Assembly: GCF_010093535.1 (NCBI RefSeq)
Contig: NW_022985214.1
Span: 89,328 to 108,879, forward strand
Reading direction: 5' to 3'
Length of the DNA: 19,552 nt
Source of the DNA: Lindgomyces ingoldianus
Lineage: Eukaryota; Ascomycota; Dothideomycetes; Pleosporales; Lindgomycetaceae
Shown: positions 1 through 9,240 of the stretch, piece by piece
How positions within the stretch are numbered: the first letter of the stretch is position 1
How the letters are laid out: each line of letters begins with the position of its first letter
The notes under the pieces: model-generated
Database searches by the model: none
What the model saw: the letters and a program-made list of their open reading frames with translations, nothing else
Told to the model about the DNA's origin: nothing
Program-made: the position numbers and the translations under genes

Positions 1-180
1 AGTTGTCACAGTAGATCTGCCACAGTGTGCCTAGCTCTAGGGTAAGCTCTTTAAAGAAGCGTTTTAGAGCTAGCAATTCCTTTGCAATGTGCGCTAAAGC
101 TAGCAGCTTAGCTTCTGTTGTAGATGTAGTTACTGTTAGCTAGAGAGCTGCTTTCTATAGGATTAGTCCTCTAAAGAGCA
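1..180 (-). pseudogene. Copia RNase H segment, cut by window edge
   Basis: The minus strand across 1-120 is open for about 40 codons and reads TEAKLLALAHIAKELLALK, then RFFKELTLELG, then WQIYCDN. This matches the RNase H domain that ends copia polyproteins, where a TEAE(Y/L)xAL block and a later CDN block are hallmarks. The Glu of the first block reads Lys, a G-to-A change at a catalytic position. The lead-in at 121-180 has two stops at probable Trp/Gln codons. The remaining part of the domain lies left of the window. Confidence 0.85.
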
Positions 181-679
181 AGATAATGTATCTATAGGAT
201 AATTATCTAGTCTCTGCGTGATTAGCAAAAGACGCGTCTCCACACATAATAAGTTGCGCGCCTTCTAGTGCTCTATACTGTATGCCTGTATGCCTTGTGC
301 GGTACAGGTACACAATCGCCTAGTTCACTGCCTAGAAGTGCTGCTTTCCTAGGTTTGTCAGGTAGTGGGAGAGCTGAGATGCCGCAAACGCCACGTTAGG
401 GCGCACTATGATTGCGGTGTATAGTGTTAATCCTACGCGCTCTTAGTATTCCTTAATTTCCTGCTTTGTTGCTAATCCCTAGTTACTTGTAAGCTCTTCT
501 AACAGTAGAGGAGTTCCTAGAAAGAGTGCGCTCTCTGCAAGGTTAAACTTCTTTGCTACTTTCTTAATATACGCGTTGTGTACTAGCTAGATTATTCTAG
601 CCTTTCTGTTTCTAATTATTTTAATTTCTAAAAACTATTTACACAGCCTTTAATCTTCTAGCTTGTATATTTCCTTAAT

Positions 680-1500
680 TACACTAATTAATTAGTAAGC
701 TTCTAATTTATTGTTGCAGTAATAAATATAGAGTATGTTATCTACATAAAAAAAAAGCAAGATACAGCAATTGCAGTTAAAGAATAGGCACAGCTCCTCT
801 TTAGATAAGATAAGGTTAAGCTTCTAAAGAGCCTATAAGAGCTCCTAGTACTACAAGATTAGCAAGTCGCGTAGTCTGTATAGGGCTTAGAGAAGCTTAA
901 CGCACATGCTAGGCTTTGTAAAGCCTTCTAGAAGCTTGCATGTCACTTTTAGCTTGCCTTTGCAGTGCGCGTTTAGGAACGCGCCTATAACATTGTATTA
1001 CCTAATCTCTAGGTTAAATTAAGCTGCTATTGCTATTGCTGTTTAGAAGGATCTAGCTATAAGAGTGGCAGCATAGGTTAACTAGAGCAAGTCCTTGCTC
1101 TAGAGATTACTGCGTACGCAAATGCAAGCTTTGCATTTAGCAAAATACCTATCCTAGTTAAATTTGTACGTAAATACCTACTTTAGTAGGAGCAGCTTAA
1201 ATATTGCTTTAGATTGCATAATCTCTTTCTAAGTGCCTTTTTTAAGCAGGGTAGCTATCTCTTTTTATGCTGCAATCTTAAAAAGATCTCTGTATAGGTG
1301 TTTATGTAGATCTCTTTATTTTAAGAGTTCCTTTAGGAGCTTATAAGCTCTTAGTTAAGGCTGCCTAAAAAAGGCAGCTATAGAAAACACTACATAGAGT
1401 GTTTTAAGCGCTCTATTGTTATAAGCAATAAATGCTTTAAGGAAGTTTATTTAAAGGTGCTCTAGATTAACTAGAGCTAGGCGTATGCTGCTCCTCTCTA
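680..1500 (-). pseudogene. Copia reverse transcriptase segment
   Basis: Minus-strand translation gives VKLL-stop-ALYRLRD at about 905-865, then KEELCLFFN, then FFFYVDNIL at about 755-730. This is the well-known order in copia reverse transcriptases, where an ALYGL(R/K) block precedes the catalytic YVDD box. The second Asp of YVDD reads Asn (GAT/GAC to AAT/AAC), which would abolish polymerase activity. The A-run at 748-756 puts the YVDD box in a different frame from the upstream block, so there is at least one indel as well as point mutation. The region upstream (1000-1500) is coding-like but too degraded for confident motif assignment. Confidence 0.85.
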
Positions 1501-2399
1501 AGAGTGTTGTATATATACCTCTGCTTTCTGCACCCCTAGGCTTACCTAGGTTATTAGGATCTTGCCTCTGTATTCTTTAGCTTATGTGTGTGGCTAGTCC
1601 CTAGCTCTTTTTATTGTACGCATGTTTAAGAGGTGCCTTACTTACTTTAACTAGAGCTATAGAAGATAATGTCTTAGCGCAAGAGGTAGGGGTTAATTTT
1701 TTAACTAGCAAGTTAGCTGTTTAACTTAACAAGCCTAGTAGATCTACTTCTCTAGTTAAGTGCACTTGCTAGGGATCACTAGTATGCTTGTGCCTACCCT
1801 GTATAGAGCGTGTTGTAGAGCTATCTGCAAGCTCTGGCTTAGGAGTCAGCTCTAGGGTAATAAGTGCTATACATTTATTAGGAACTGCGTGAATCCTTAG
1901 CAACTTGCTTGTTATGCTTGTTACCTGCGCAGTTGCTTCTACCTCTAAGTGCTAATCCTCTAGCTAGCTAACTAGAGTTCTAATAAGCTTTTTAGTTTCT
2001 GCACCTCTAAGCTTACGCTCTTAGGGCCTTTAATTTAGTATATTACTTTGCTGCTTATTTAACTTTTAAAGTAAAAGCTTAAAGGCTTCTTTTGCATTAT
2101 AAATCTTACTTTACTTATTAAGAATTTTAATAATTTTAAAGGCTTCTTCCTAGGGGATTAGCTTATTACCTTTATTTTTATAAAAGTGTGTCTTATTAAA
2201 AGCTATGTTTTTTGTAGTAATTACCTAGTTAAGCAACAGGACCTATATTTTATAGATATTTAAGGCTCTGTAGCCTATAAGATATCCTATGTGGCCCTGT
2301 AGAGTCACTTTAAAGCTTTGCTTCTAACGCCTAGCTGCTCACTCCCTATTAAGTGGGTAGGCGCGACAGCTGTATGCGTAGATCCTGCTTTAATTAGGT

Positions 2400-3200
2400 C
2401 TTAGATTAGCTGTAGCACTCTTTACCTGCTCTAGCTTGTAGTATCTAAAGTAGTTAGTAAACTACGCGTCTAAGACTTTATTTAGTAAGCGTAGGTTATG
2501 TGCGTGCAACAGGCTTATATTATACAGCTATGTTGCTGCGTCTACTACTTCTGGCTAGAGCTTCTTAAGGAGTCCTGCGCTGCTCCTTATTTTAATAGAC
2601 TTTGTAATTATCTCTTATTTAGCTCTTTCTGCAGCTCTATTTAGCTTATAAGTGTATAGTAGAGAGCTCTTAATATTAATGCTAGATTCCTTTACCTAGA
2701 GCTTATACCTTAACTTCCTATGCTAAGGGAGCGTGGCAGTGTTGTTATCTTGCTATATTTTGCTAATCTAGAGCTTGTATTAATTAGACACTATGCTCTT
2801 AAAGTTCTTTATTACTCTCTAGATTTCTAAGAGCGTTTTTGCCTAAAGAGAGTATAAAAAGATTTTGCTGCTATATTTATTCTTAATAATTATTATCTAT
2901 AGAGCTCTGCTGCGCCCTAGTGGCATATTAAACATGTCCTATGCAATTCTCTAGAATAGGCAGGGAGCTTGCTCTTTTAGTCTTCTTAATATAACCTGCT
3001 TAGCGTGTGTTGTTGCGCAGTGCTCACAGCGTACTTGCTCTGTACCTGTTATTTGTACGTTCCTTGCGCTTTTGACCAGAGCCCGCAGAGCTTTAGAGCC
3101 TAGGTGTCCTGCGCGCGCATGCTAGAGCTCTTCTAAGTCTAAGCGTGGGAATGTGGTCTATAAGCGTTAGCAATCTAGGAGCACACTCTGCACTAGTGGG
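2400..3200 (-). pseudogene. Copia integrase segment (zinc-binding and catalytic core)
   Basis: On the minus strand, from about 3112 downward, the reading is unusually clean. It opens with GHLGSKALRALVKSA, continues through a CEHC pair near 3015-3035 and reaches an A-stop-DMF segment near 2945 followed by LIIKDKYSSKIFLYSL. The GH plus Cys-x2-Cys pattern matches the HHCC zinc-binding domain of copia integrases. The Asp of DMF sits where the first catalytic Asp of the DDE core is expected. In an intact element this protein would insert the cDNA into the genome. Stops replace probable Trp codons (for example just before DMF), again a G-to-A effect. It lies between the protease and reverse transcriptase remnants, as expected for copia. 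Confidence 0.82.
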
Positions 3201-4983
3201 TAGAAAGAGACAGCTTTATATTTAACAAACATAAGGTTGTGTTTTTAGCAGAGGGTTGTAAGTACTCTATTCTTTTCTAGCGTGCTTATGCGTAGTGTAT
3301 AGTTAAGTCCTAAATACTATAGTCTTTTTTCTCTTAAACAAGCTTCTAAGATAATATTAACGTAAAATTCTTTTACTATAACCACCTCCTGTAGCGTAAG
3401 ATCTTCTGTGCGCTCTCTTTATGCTCTATTTAACACCCCTCTAAGCTTTCTAGTTCCTGTTCCCTAGATTAGGAACAACTAAGTGCTAGCTTCTACTGTG
3501 TGTAAACCTTAAGCTTTCCTAAATAACCTAGGTATAAGCAGCTCTATACTGTTTACTAAGTGCGTAGCACTCTTATTATCTAGAATTGTGCTTATAGAGA
3601 GTGGGTAAGTGTTAAAATCTATAGTCGCGTGCATCTTTAGTTTTACTAGGAGCGCTAGGTTAATAAGTGCGGCAACAATACTTCCTAGGAATGCTAGCTT
3701 ATCTAATTCTTTAATAGCTTTTAGAGCAGGGGAGGCTGCGTTTAGAATTACATAGCCTTTTTTAAGCAGTACAGCCTTTACTTTTTTATGCTGCGCCTAC
3801 TTAAGCCTCTTAAGAATCTTCTAATATGTAGTTTTACTAAGCTTCTTTAGCTTTCTAGTAACTGCTAATGTAAGGTCTCTGCAGTCTGCTGCTTTCTATA
3901 GATAAAAGGATTGCCCTAGAGCTCTGCATAGGCACAAGTGGCCTAATTAGGCTAAAACAGATTAGGCTAAATTATTGTCTAATTATCTGCTAAGTGTTGT
4001 AAATATACCTGTGCCTTAGTTGCTTACGCGCAGGGAGTGCTTCTAGAGCATTATTAAGAAGATCTTGCTAATTTTCTAGATTGTTAGAGGTTCTTTGCTA
4101 AGTGCGCTAGCCTCTATAACCCTCTAGTGCATAGAGCGCGCCCAGTCTAGTGTGAGCTTTAGAGCTAGGGCGTCTAGGAAGTCTTGTGCGGCAAGCTGGC
4201 CTTCTACATTAAGAATCTTGTAGGTCCTTGCCTTAGTGTACAGGAAGTGCTACTGCTAGTACTAAGCTTCTAGGGTTATAGTGCTATGCTTTACCTTAGT
4301 AAAGTAAGCTCTGTACTCTGCTTATATAAGATTCTTTATGCTTATGTCTGTTAGTGCTAGCTCTTGTTTTAAGGCTTGTACAAGTGCCTGTAGGGTGGAT
4401 TAGTTCTCTAACACAAGCTGCATTATTGTGGGTCTTAGGAGCTCTAGTGCAACAGTTGCATTAACCTAGTTCTAGATTGTCTGAAGACGCGTCGCGCAGG
4501 AAGCCTAGTTGCTTAAGTAAGCTTAGTACTTAGCAATATTAGTCTAGTACTGTATGTTAGCCTTCTCTAGTGGGTTCTTAGCAGTGATTGCTCTAAGTGT
4601 GGGCATCTCTAGAGCGCTGTCTATAGGATTTAGAGCGTCTAGTCTATCTAGATTAATTATGTCCTATAGGTTTTTGCTAAGAGCATAGAACTAGAGCTAG
4701 ATAAACTAGAGAGGCTAGCTTGCATAATCCTTAAGCTAGTATGCTCCTGTTAGGAGAGGAGCATCTTAATTAGCCATAACATAGGCTTTAGAGGTAATAA
4801 AGATTAATAAAGATAAGAAAAAGAGCTTCTAAACAGCTTTTGCTAGCGCTATAGTTACGTAGGGAGAATTATCTTAGGTTCTTAAAGCGCTAGGCCTATA
4901 ACTGTAGAGAATAAAATAGCCTAGCAGTAGCTGTTTAGAAGATTAGATGAAGTGACTCTGCTATCTAAGAGAGCTAAAGGCTC

Positions 4984-4995
4984 TCCTTATATACA
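4984..4995 (-). promoter_or_regulatory. TATA box of copia LTR promoter
   Basis: The minus strand reads GTGTATATAAGG, a consensus-like TATA box inside the inferred LTR. It lies about 210 bp upstream of the gag ATG and just downstream of the U3 tandem repeats. Confidence 0.45.
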
Positions 4996-5034
4996 CTAAG
5001 CTTCAGAACATAATATCTCCAGATCCCGAGCTGC

Positions 5035-5090
5035 GTCCCAGGCTCTGAGCCCCCAGTCCCAGGCTCCGAGCCCCAGCCAAGGCTCTCAGT
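5035..5090. repeat. GC-rich tandem repeats in copia LTR U3
   Basis: Two nearly identical units, 5035-5055 and 5056-5075 (core CCCAGGCTCYGAGCCCC), are followed by a partial third, 5076-5090. They sit upstream of the TATA box on the minus strand, where U3 enhancer repeats are usual in LTR retrotransposons. The stretch is one of the few in the window that keeps several CCA triplets, so it was hit less by RIP. Confidence 0.75.
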
Positions 5091-5100
5091 ATACGCGACA

Positions 5101-5860
5101 CTTTTTATAACCTACACTACTTACGCTAAGTTCTAAGCAGACTTTAAAATAGCTTTAAAGGCCCTCTTCTTATCCTCTTTACTCCCTACATTTTAGGCTG
5201 CCGCCTATAGCTTAAGTTAGCCTTAAAGGACTAGAAATTTCTTCTTATAATATAAGAGAACCTACGCGCGCGTTAGTAAACTATACTCTAGCTGTATTAG
5301 ACTATATTTATATAGAGTTGCATTTTTTATTATGTAAAGTGTAATACTTGCATTTCTTAATTTAAAGGACTAAAAAGAGAACTTAACCTAAAAGCTATAA
5401 GCTAGGGCGTAGGCAGCCTAAAGGCAGATAACTTAAAACGCCTCTAAAGAGGCTCTAGGAGGGGGGTAGAGCAGCATAGTAATTTTCTTTAATGCTATAA
5501 TTAGTTAGCAGACTAAGCTATAAAATGTTAGGTGCATAATAATACTTACAAAGTAGAAATTTAGATAATAGCTAAAAAAAAAACTAATAACATTAACTAG
5601 ACTATATAAGTAAGGCAAGCAAACACTTATTACTATAAATAATAAATTTGCTATATTAATAACAACTACACTGCTAGTTACTACTATACAAAAACATTAT
5701 AATAAAGGCATTATATTAGTATTAGGTTTTTAGTCTATTTCTTAGTAACAGGAAATTTTAGTTAAGATAGTTATAATTATTATATCCTATTTAAATTAGT
5801 TTTAAAGCATTTCTAAATACTTTCTAAACACTATAGATAGGGACTATTAGTCTATAAAAA
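5101..5860 (+). other. AT-rich degraded stretch, possibly the 3' interior of an LTR element
   Basis: No gene is recognisable. One plus-strand frame from about 5115 reads coding-like if TAG/TAA are taken as mutated Gln/Trp codons, for example GLEISSYNIREPTRALVNY at 5229-5285, but it matches no family I know. The stretch ends at a polypurine tract and an LTR, so position suggests it is the 3' part of a retroelement. The copia element may have inserted into that element, in which case the rest lies left of the window. Confidence in any coding assignment is low. Confidence 0.3.
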
Positions 5861-5867
5861 GGGGGGG
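5856..5867 (+). promoter_or_regulatory. Polypurine tract upstream of LTR copy A
   Basis: A run AAAAAGGGGGGG is followed by TAG and then the LTR start TGTAACA at 5871. A purine run directly before an LTR is the plus-strand priming site of retrotransposons. It marks copy A as the 3' LTR of an element rather than a solo LTR. The gypsy element in this window has a similar run at 13049-13059. Confidence 0.65.
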
Positions 5868-5870
5868 TAG

Positions 5871-6159
5871 TGTAACAATCCTTATAAATTGTTCTATCTT
5901 AAGTCGCCCAGAACCTCCAGAAGGCCCTTGTATCGGCCCCGACCTCGACCTGGCCCCGACCCCTGCTGTTACCCCTATTCCCTTATGTATTTAGTCGCAC
6001 CTCGCCCCTGTAGCTAGCTCGGTAGTTTTCTGATATCCTACGTACAAGGCCTATAGGTGTCATTGGTATTCCTAGGTCTCTGAGTCCCCACGCACTCCCA
6101 TATGCCTCTGAGTGGATTCATACCGCATTCGGACCCATTGTCTTGCCTGCGCCATTACA
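5871..6159 (+). repeat. LTR copy A (289 bp)
   Basis: Begins TGTAACAATC and ends GCCATTACA, with matching TGTAA/TTACA ends. Two other copies lie at 18029-18327 and 18835-19122, sharing blocks such as CCTTGTATCGGC, TCCCCACGCACT and ATATGCCTCT. It is the GC-richest part of its neighbourhood and keeps several YCA triplets. A polypurine tract precedes it, so it looks like a 3' LTR. No 5' partner is in the window. Flanks GGTAG and GTTAT do not match, as expected for one LTR of a pair. Confidence 0.85.
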
Positions 6160-6328
6160 GTTATAGCATTTTGCAACAAATTGCAGCATGTGGCAAGCTA
6201 GTCGCGCATAGGGCTAGTGCGCGAGGGACTTAGACCAGAAAACAAAAGCCAAGCAACACAAAGAGAGCAGACAAAAAATAAAGAAACATTAATTAATTAA
6301 TACAATTAATTATCATCCTATACATTAT
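6160..6328. other. Spacer between LTR A and the pogo-like remnant
   Basis: No coding signal. It contains CGCG-rich words near 6200-6230 and a TTAA-rich run at 6287-6312 (repeated AATT). It may be host or older repeat sequence outside the pogo-like element. Confidence 0.4.
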
Positions 6329-6390
6329 ATCTAAAACCCATCATATATCTTAGGAAGCCTAGAAACAGTGCTTTAATCTAACAAGCTTAT
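6329..6390 (+). repeat. Left arm of inverted repeat pair (candidate transposon end)
   Basis: The stretch starting ATCTAAAACCCATCAT matches the reverse complement of 19490-19552. The best part, AGGAAGCCTAGAAACAGTGC, is identical in both arms. Most differences are C/T transitions plus a single-base indel near the outer end. The adjacent inner sequence encodes the end of a pogo-like transposase, so this could be that element's terminal inverted repeat, or the arms could be two separate inverted copies. Confidence 0.7.
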
Positions 6391-6399
6391 AACAACCTG

Positions 6400-7000
6400 C
6401 TCTAGCACTATAGAGTAAAGTACAGCTTAGAATATTATTTAGATACTACTTCTACTTCTTGCTTACACGTTTGCGCGTTATGCCTAGTCTAATTGCACTG
6501 TCTGCAGCGCCTTTAGAATTGCTTACCTACTTTAGCTTACACTTGCTTCTTTACCTTCTTTCTGTCACTGCGCGCCCTAACCTCCTTTAGAGCTGTTAAG
6601 CGCAGGCCTTTCTAAATGTAGCTGCCTTATTAGCTGCTTAAAGCTTAGTAATTTCCTATTATGTTAAACTAGCTTATGCACAATTATTGCTACCCTTTTT
6701 AAGGCTTTTTTTCTAGAGACATTACCCCTCTATAACCCTCTCTATACATAGAGCTACTTGTAACACAACTAATATCTACTAGTGATTGCTACCTGCTGCT
6801 ATAATCTACTGTAGTTTACTGTAATTTACTATAGTTTGCTATAGTTTGCTGTAGTTTACTGTAGTTTGCTGTAATTTGCTGTAGTTTGCTGCAATTTACT
6901 ATAGTTTGCTATAATTTGCTGTAATTTACTTTATGCATTTCTTAACACTAGCAGGTAATCTCTTACTAACACCTCTAGGCATTAGCCTATTATATTTAAA
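6400..7000 (-). pseudogene. C-terminal part of a pogo/Tc1-like transposase with zinc knuckle
   Basis: Read leftward on the minus strand: a coiled-coil-like repeat region (6928-6799, repeating YSKL then two stop/Gln codons), then KKALKRVAIIVHKLV, KQLIRQLHLERPALNS, a basic stretch KEVRARSDRKKVKKQV, and a zinc knuckle at 6510-6460. The knuckle is C-RQ-C-xxTR-H-NAQT-C, exactly CX2CX4HX4C. A basic linker followed by a terminal CCHC knuckle is common at the end of fungal pogo-family transposases, which cut and paste DNA at TA sites. There are frame changes between the blocks and several TAG/TAA stops. The catalytic DDE domain should lie upstream (toward 7700) but I could not recognise it, so the family call rests on the C-terminus alone. 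Confidence 0.6.
6799..6928. repeat. 10-bp tandem repeat, 13 units
   Basis: Thirteen consecutive 10-bp units of consensus CTRTARTTTR, with only transition differences between units. On the minus strand three units make ten codons, giving a 10-residue protein repeat containing NYSKL. Array length and phase fit a repeat inside the transposase coiled-coil segment rather than a neutral satellite. Confidence 0.85.
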
Positions 7001-7400
7001 CAGTAGTTAAAGAAGCTAAACTAGTAGTTGTGCAAGTAAAATAGCTTATTAAGGTATTACATGTACTACATTAATCTTTGCAGCAATAGAGAGGCAGAGG
7101 CAGAGGCAGCGCTAGAGCTCTCTAGCACTCTAAGAAATTTCTGCAAAGACAACAAACTACACAAGCTGCAGCTCTATAACTAGAGCTTTAATGCTAAAAC
7201 AATTAAATTAAAGATATTAGGTAGCAGTATTAGGCATAGTGTAGCAGTATTAGGCGGTGAAAGGAACAGGCGCAACATGTAATAAGGTAGGCATAGTTAA
7301 CCACGTAGCCTTCTCTCGCTTATAGAGGTTTAGGCTAGACTAGAGACAACTACTAGTGCTAGTGCTAGCCCTAGCATTATCTATATATATATTATACTAT
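7001..7400. other. Unassigned stretch with short repeats
   Basis: No recognisable protein on either strand. It has a GGCAGA triple repeat (7091-7109), a pair TCTTTGCAG / CTGCAAAGA in inverted orientation (7075-7083 and 7141-7149), and a direct repeat GTAGCAGTATTAGGC at 7221-7235 and 7241-7255. It lies where the pogo-like transposase catalytic region would be expected, but nothing confirms that. Confidence 0.4.
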
Positions 7401-7401
7401 G

Positions 7402-7428
7402 TAAGAATACTTAGCTTAAGTATTCTTA
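7402..7428. repeat. Perfect 12-bp stem hairpin
   Basis: TAAGAATACTTA, a 3-nt loop GCT, then TAAGTATTCTTA. The stem is perfect despite heavy mutation around it. There is no following T-run on either side, so I do not call it a terminator. It lies about 35 bp upstream of the tRNA-like segment. Confidence 0.6.
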
Positions 7429-7460
7429 TGTGTACCTTTTAGTACAGTAGGGAAAGTTGC

Positions 7461-7535
7461 ATAGTATTAGCTTAGCAGGCAGAGCGTCTACCTTATTACA
7501 CAACGCTAGAGATCGCAAAGTGCAAAGAGGAGGAT
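7461..7535 (+). pseudogene. tRNA-like segment (tRNA pseudogene or SINE head)
   Basis: TAGCTTAGCAGGCAGAGCG at 7468-7486 matches a pol III A box and tRNA D-arm closely. GATCGCAAAG at 7511-7520 resembles a B box, 43 bp after the A box start, which is the normal tRNA spacing. The middle could form an anticodon loop CTTATTA. The acceptor stem does not pair convincingly and the T-loop lacks the conserved A58, so it is not a working tRNA. A degraded tRNA gene or the head of a tRNA-derived SINE are the two options. Confidence 0.35.
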
Positions 7536-7710
7536 GTAAGAGGTATTAAGCAGAAAACACAGGCTACAGAGAGGGAATGCAGGATAGGGGGGTAACAAGA
7601 GAGAGTAAACCTTAGGGTTAAAGGCAGAGGTACAGAGGCTAAGGAGCCTATATACTCTATGCAAAGCCCTTAGGGTACTTAGGGGTTAGATAGCTGTAAC
7701 ATAACTGTAA

Positions 7711-7715
7711 CAAAG
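7711..7715. repeat. Target-site duplication CAAAG (left)
   Basis: CAAAG lies directly before the 5' LTR and is repeated at 13381-13385 directly after the 3' LTR. A 5-bp duplication is standard for Ty3/gypsy insertion. Confidence 0.95.
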
Positions 7716-8033
7716 TGTCACGGTATCCTCCCCAGATCCCAGACATAACTGTATTAGACGCGTACTAGAGTATTATTAGTGCACGTCTAACACAAACATA
7801 ACACAACACAGACATAAACTTAAGCATAAACTGCTTTAACACTAACTAAACCTAAAACAGGCTTAATTTATACCTAAAGCGCTTAGACTTTTAAGCTAAG
7901 TATTTAATTACTAACTTCCTTCTAAACCTTTCTATTCCTTACATAACATCTTGTACTTACTATAATACCTTACATAGTAATTAAACTAGACCTTTGTAAA
8001 GCTCTATAACCTTACTTATGCATAATTATAACA
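7716..8033 (+). repeat. Gypsy 5' LTR (318 bp)
   Basis: Starts TGTCACGG and ends ATTATAACA. It aligns without gaps to the 3' LTR. I count 28 differences, every one a transition. In the first ~190 bp this copy is mostly the less mutated one; in the last ~90 bp it is the more mutated one (for example TTATGCATAATTATAACA against TCGTGCACAATCGTGACA in the 3' LTR). Confidence 0.95.
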
Positions 8034-9240
8034 TTACATTATGTTAAAACTCTAGCTAAGAATAGCCTTTAAATCTAATTTAATAAGCTTAGTACTTGCA
8101 TAACTTTAAGCTATTAAAGTAAGCTAAAAAGCCTTTTAAAAAGCGCTTACTTTATAAAAAAGCTGCTACATTATAAGCTTTAAAGCTTTTTAAAAAAACT
8201 TTAAAGAATAGCTTTATATTATTAAGTAGTCTGTTTCTGCCTTAACTTCTGTTATAGTAGTAGGAACTAAAAACTTACTAGCCTTAAAGCTTACCTAGAA
8301 GTCTAGAGATAGCTTAACTCTTTTCTGCCTAACGCTACTTATAACCTGTAACTTTTTTAACTTAGTAATAAAATCTAACTAACTCTCTAATCCCTTGCTG
8401 TTTAATAAAAAATAGAAAGACTTACTTTTTTTCTTACATAAGCTCTAATATAAACTTAAAGAAAACATAGACTAATTTTTCTCTAAACACTTTTAGTTAC
8501 TATATGCTTACTCTTAACTTAACTATAATATAACAGCCTTAATTAACTTACTAATAAATAAAGATATTATTAACTTAGATTAATTTATAGTGTTTCTGTA
8601 AGTAACTTATAAAGACCTAAATAAAAAGTTAACAGCCCTAAGTTACTTAAACACTTTATAATAAAAAAGAAAAAGCTTTACTTTACACTTTACTAAGTTC
8701 TGCTAACTTACATCTAATATAAGCCTAAATAAGATAGGTCTAATTACAGCCTTACATAACTTCCTCTTAACTAAACTGTAACACGCTATAGTAGAAGAAC
8801 CCCTTCTAAACAACCTTAATGTGTATGTAAACTTAATTGCTACCTATAATAATAACATAAAGTTCCTCCCTATACAAGCCCTAATACGCCCCTAAACTAG
8901 CGTAGTTGCAAATAAAAACCCTAACATAATAAAAATTAATTTAAATTATGCTTTAGTTAGTTCTAGAAAGTGTAAAGATTATAAAAAGAAAAGTTAATGC
9001 TTTAAGTGTAGTAAGCATAGTTATATTTTTTAAAACTGCTTTATTCTCCTTTTTTAAGTCTGCGCAAGTAGCGCTGCTAGCACTTATTAAAGATCCTTAC
9101 TATTTTAATTTTATTTCTGTAAAAGCTTTAACTTATATTTAAGCCCTAATCTCCTTTACTACTCTTAACATAGCTGCAGCTATAGCAGTAGAAGCCTGCA
9201 AAAAGGCTTGTCCTAGGGCTAAGTTGCCCCTTAGGACTAA
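8034..9240 (+). pseudogene. Gypsy gag, RIP-degraded
   Basis: The region between the 5' LTR and pol carries a Gag-type zinc knuckle at about 8998-9039. It reads CFKCSKHSYIF-stop-NC, matching CX2CX4HX4C except that the His is Tyr (CAT/CAC to TAT/TAC), a RIP-type C-to-T change. Upstream is a basic stretch (KCKDYKKKS) and a readable segment from 8821 (VYVNLIATYNNNIKFLPIQA). The first part (8034-8800) is too degraded to outline, and the ATG and primer binding site cannot be fixed. In a live element Gag would form the particle that packages the RNA. Confidence 0.75.

Larger units (their letters stand above)
1..4777 (-). pseudogene. Ty1/copia gag-pol polyprotein, RIP-degraded, 3' end outside window
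   Basis: Read on the minus strand through many TAG/TAA codons, this is a copia-type polyprotein. In order from its start: a Gag-like region opening with ATG at 4777 (MAN, stop, DAPLLTGAY); an aspartic-protease-like segment near 3600-3540 (ILDNKSATHLVNS, where the family has a D-[ST]-G-type site); integrase; reverse transcriptase; RNase H at the left edge. Domain order integrase before reverse transcriptase is diagnostic of copia rather than gypsy. Stops fall mainly where Gln or Trp would be expected, as CpA-to-TpA change on either strand produces. There is also a frame change at an A-run (748-756) beside the reverse transcriptase YVDD site. It cannot make protein. The missing C-terminal part of RNase H and the 3' LTR must lie left of position 1. 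The family call is firm; exact domain borders are not. Confidence 0.88.
4903..5100 (-). repeat. Probable 5' LTR of the copia element
   Basis: The minus strand begins TGTCGCGTATAC at 5100, has a TATATA box at 4988-4993 about 110 bp in, and ends ...CTCTACA at 4903. The Gag start follows 126 bp downstream. TG...CA termini, a TATA box and position just before gag fit a short (198 bp) copia LTR. The right end is fairly secure because GC-rich unmutated sequence stops abruptly at 5100. The left end is a guess, since the partner LTR is outside the window. I could not identify a primer binding site or a target duplication. Confidence 0.5.

Noticed and set aside
6799..6928. CRISPR-like array
   Set aside because: Units are 10 bp, directly adjacent and without spacers, in a eukaryotic repeat nest.
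7402..7428. Transcription terminator
   Set aside because: The hairpin is perfect but AT-rich with no T-run, and intrinsic terminators of this kind are not expected in a fungal nuclear genome.
7461..7535. Functional tRNA gene
   Set aside because: No convincing acceptor stem, a missing conserved T-loop A, and an odd base after the anticodon position.
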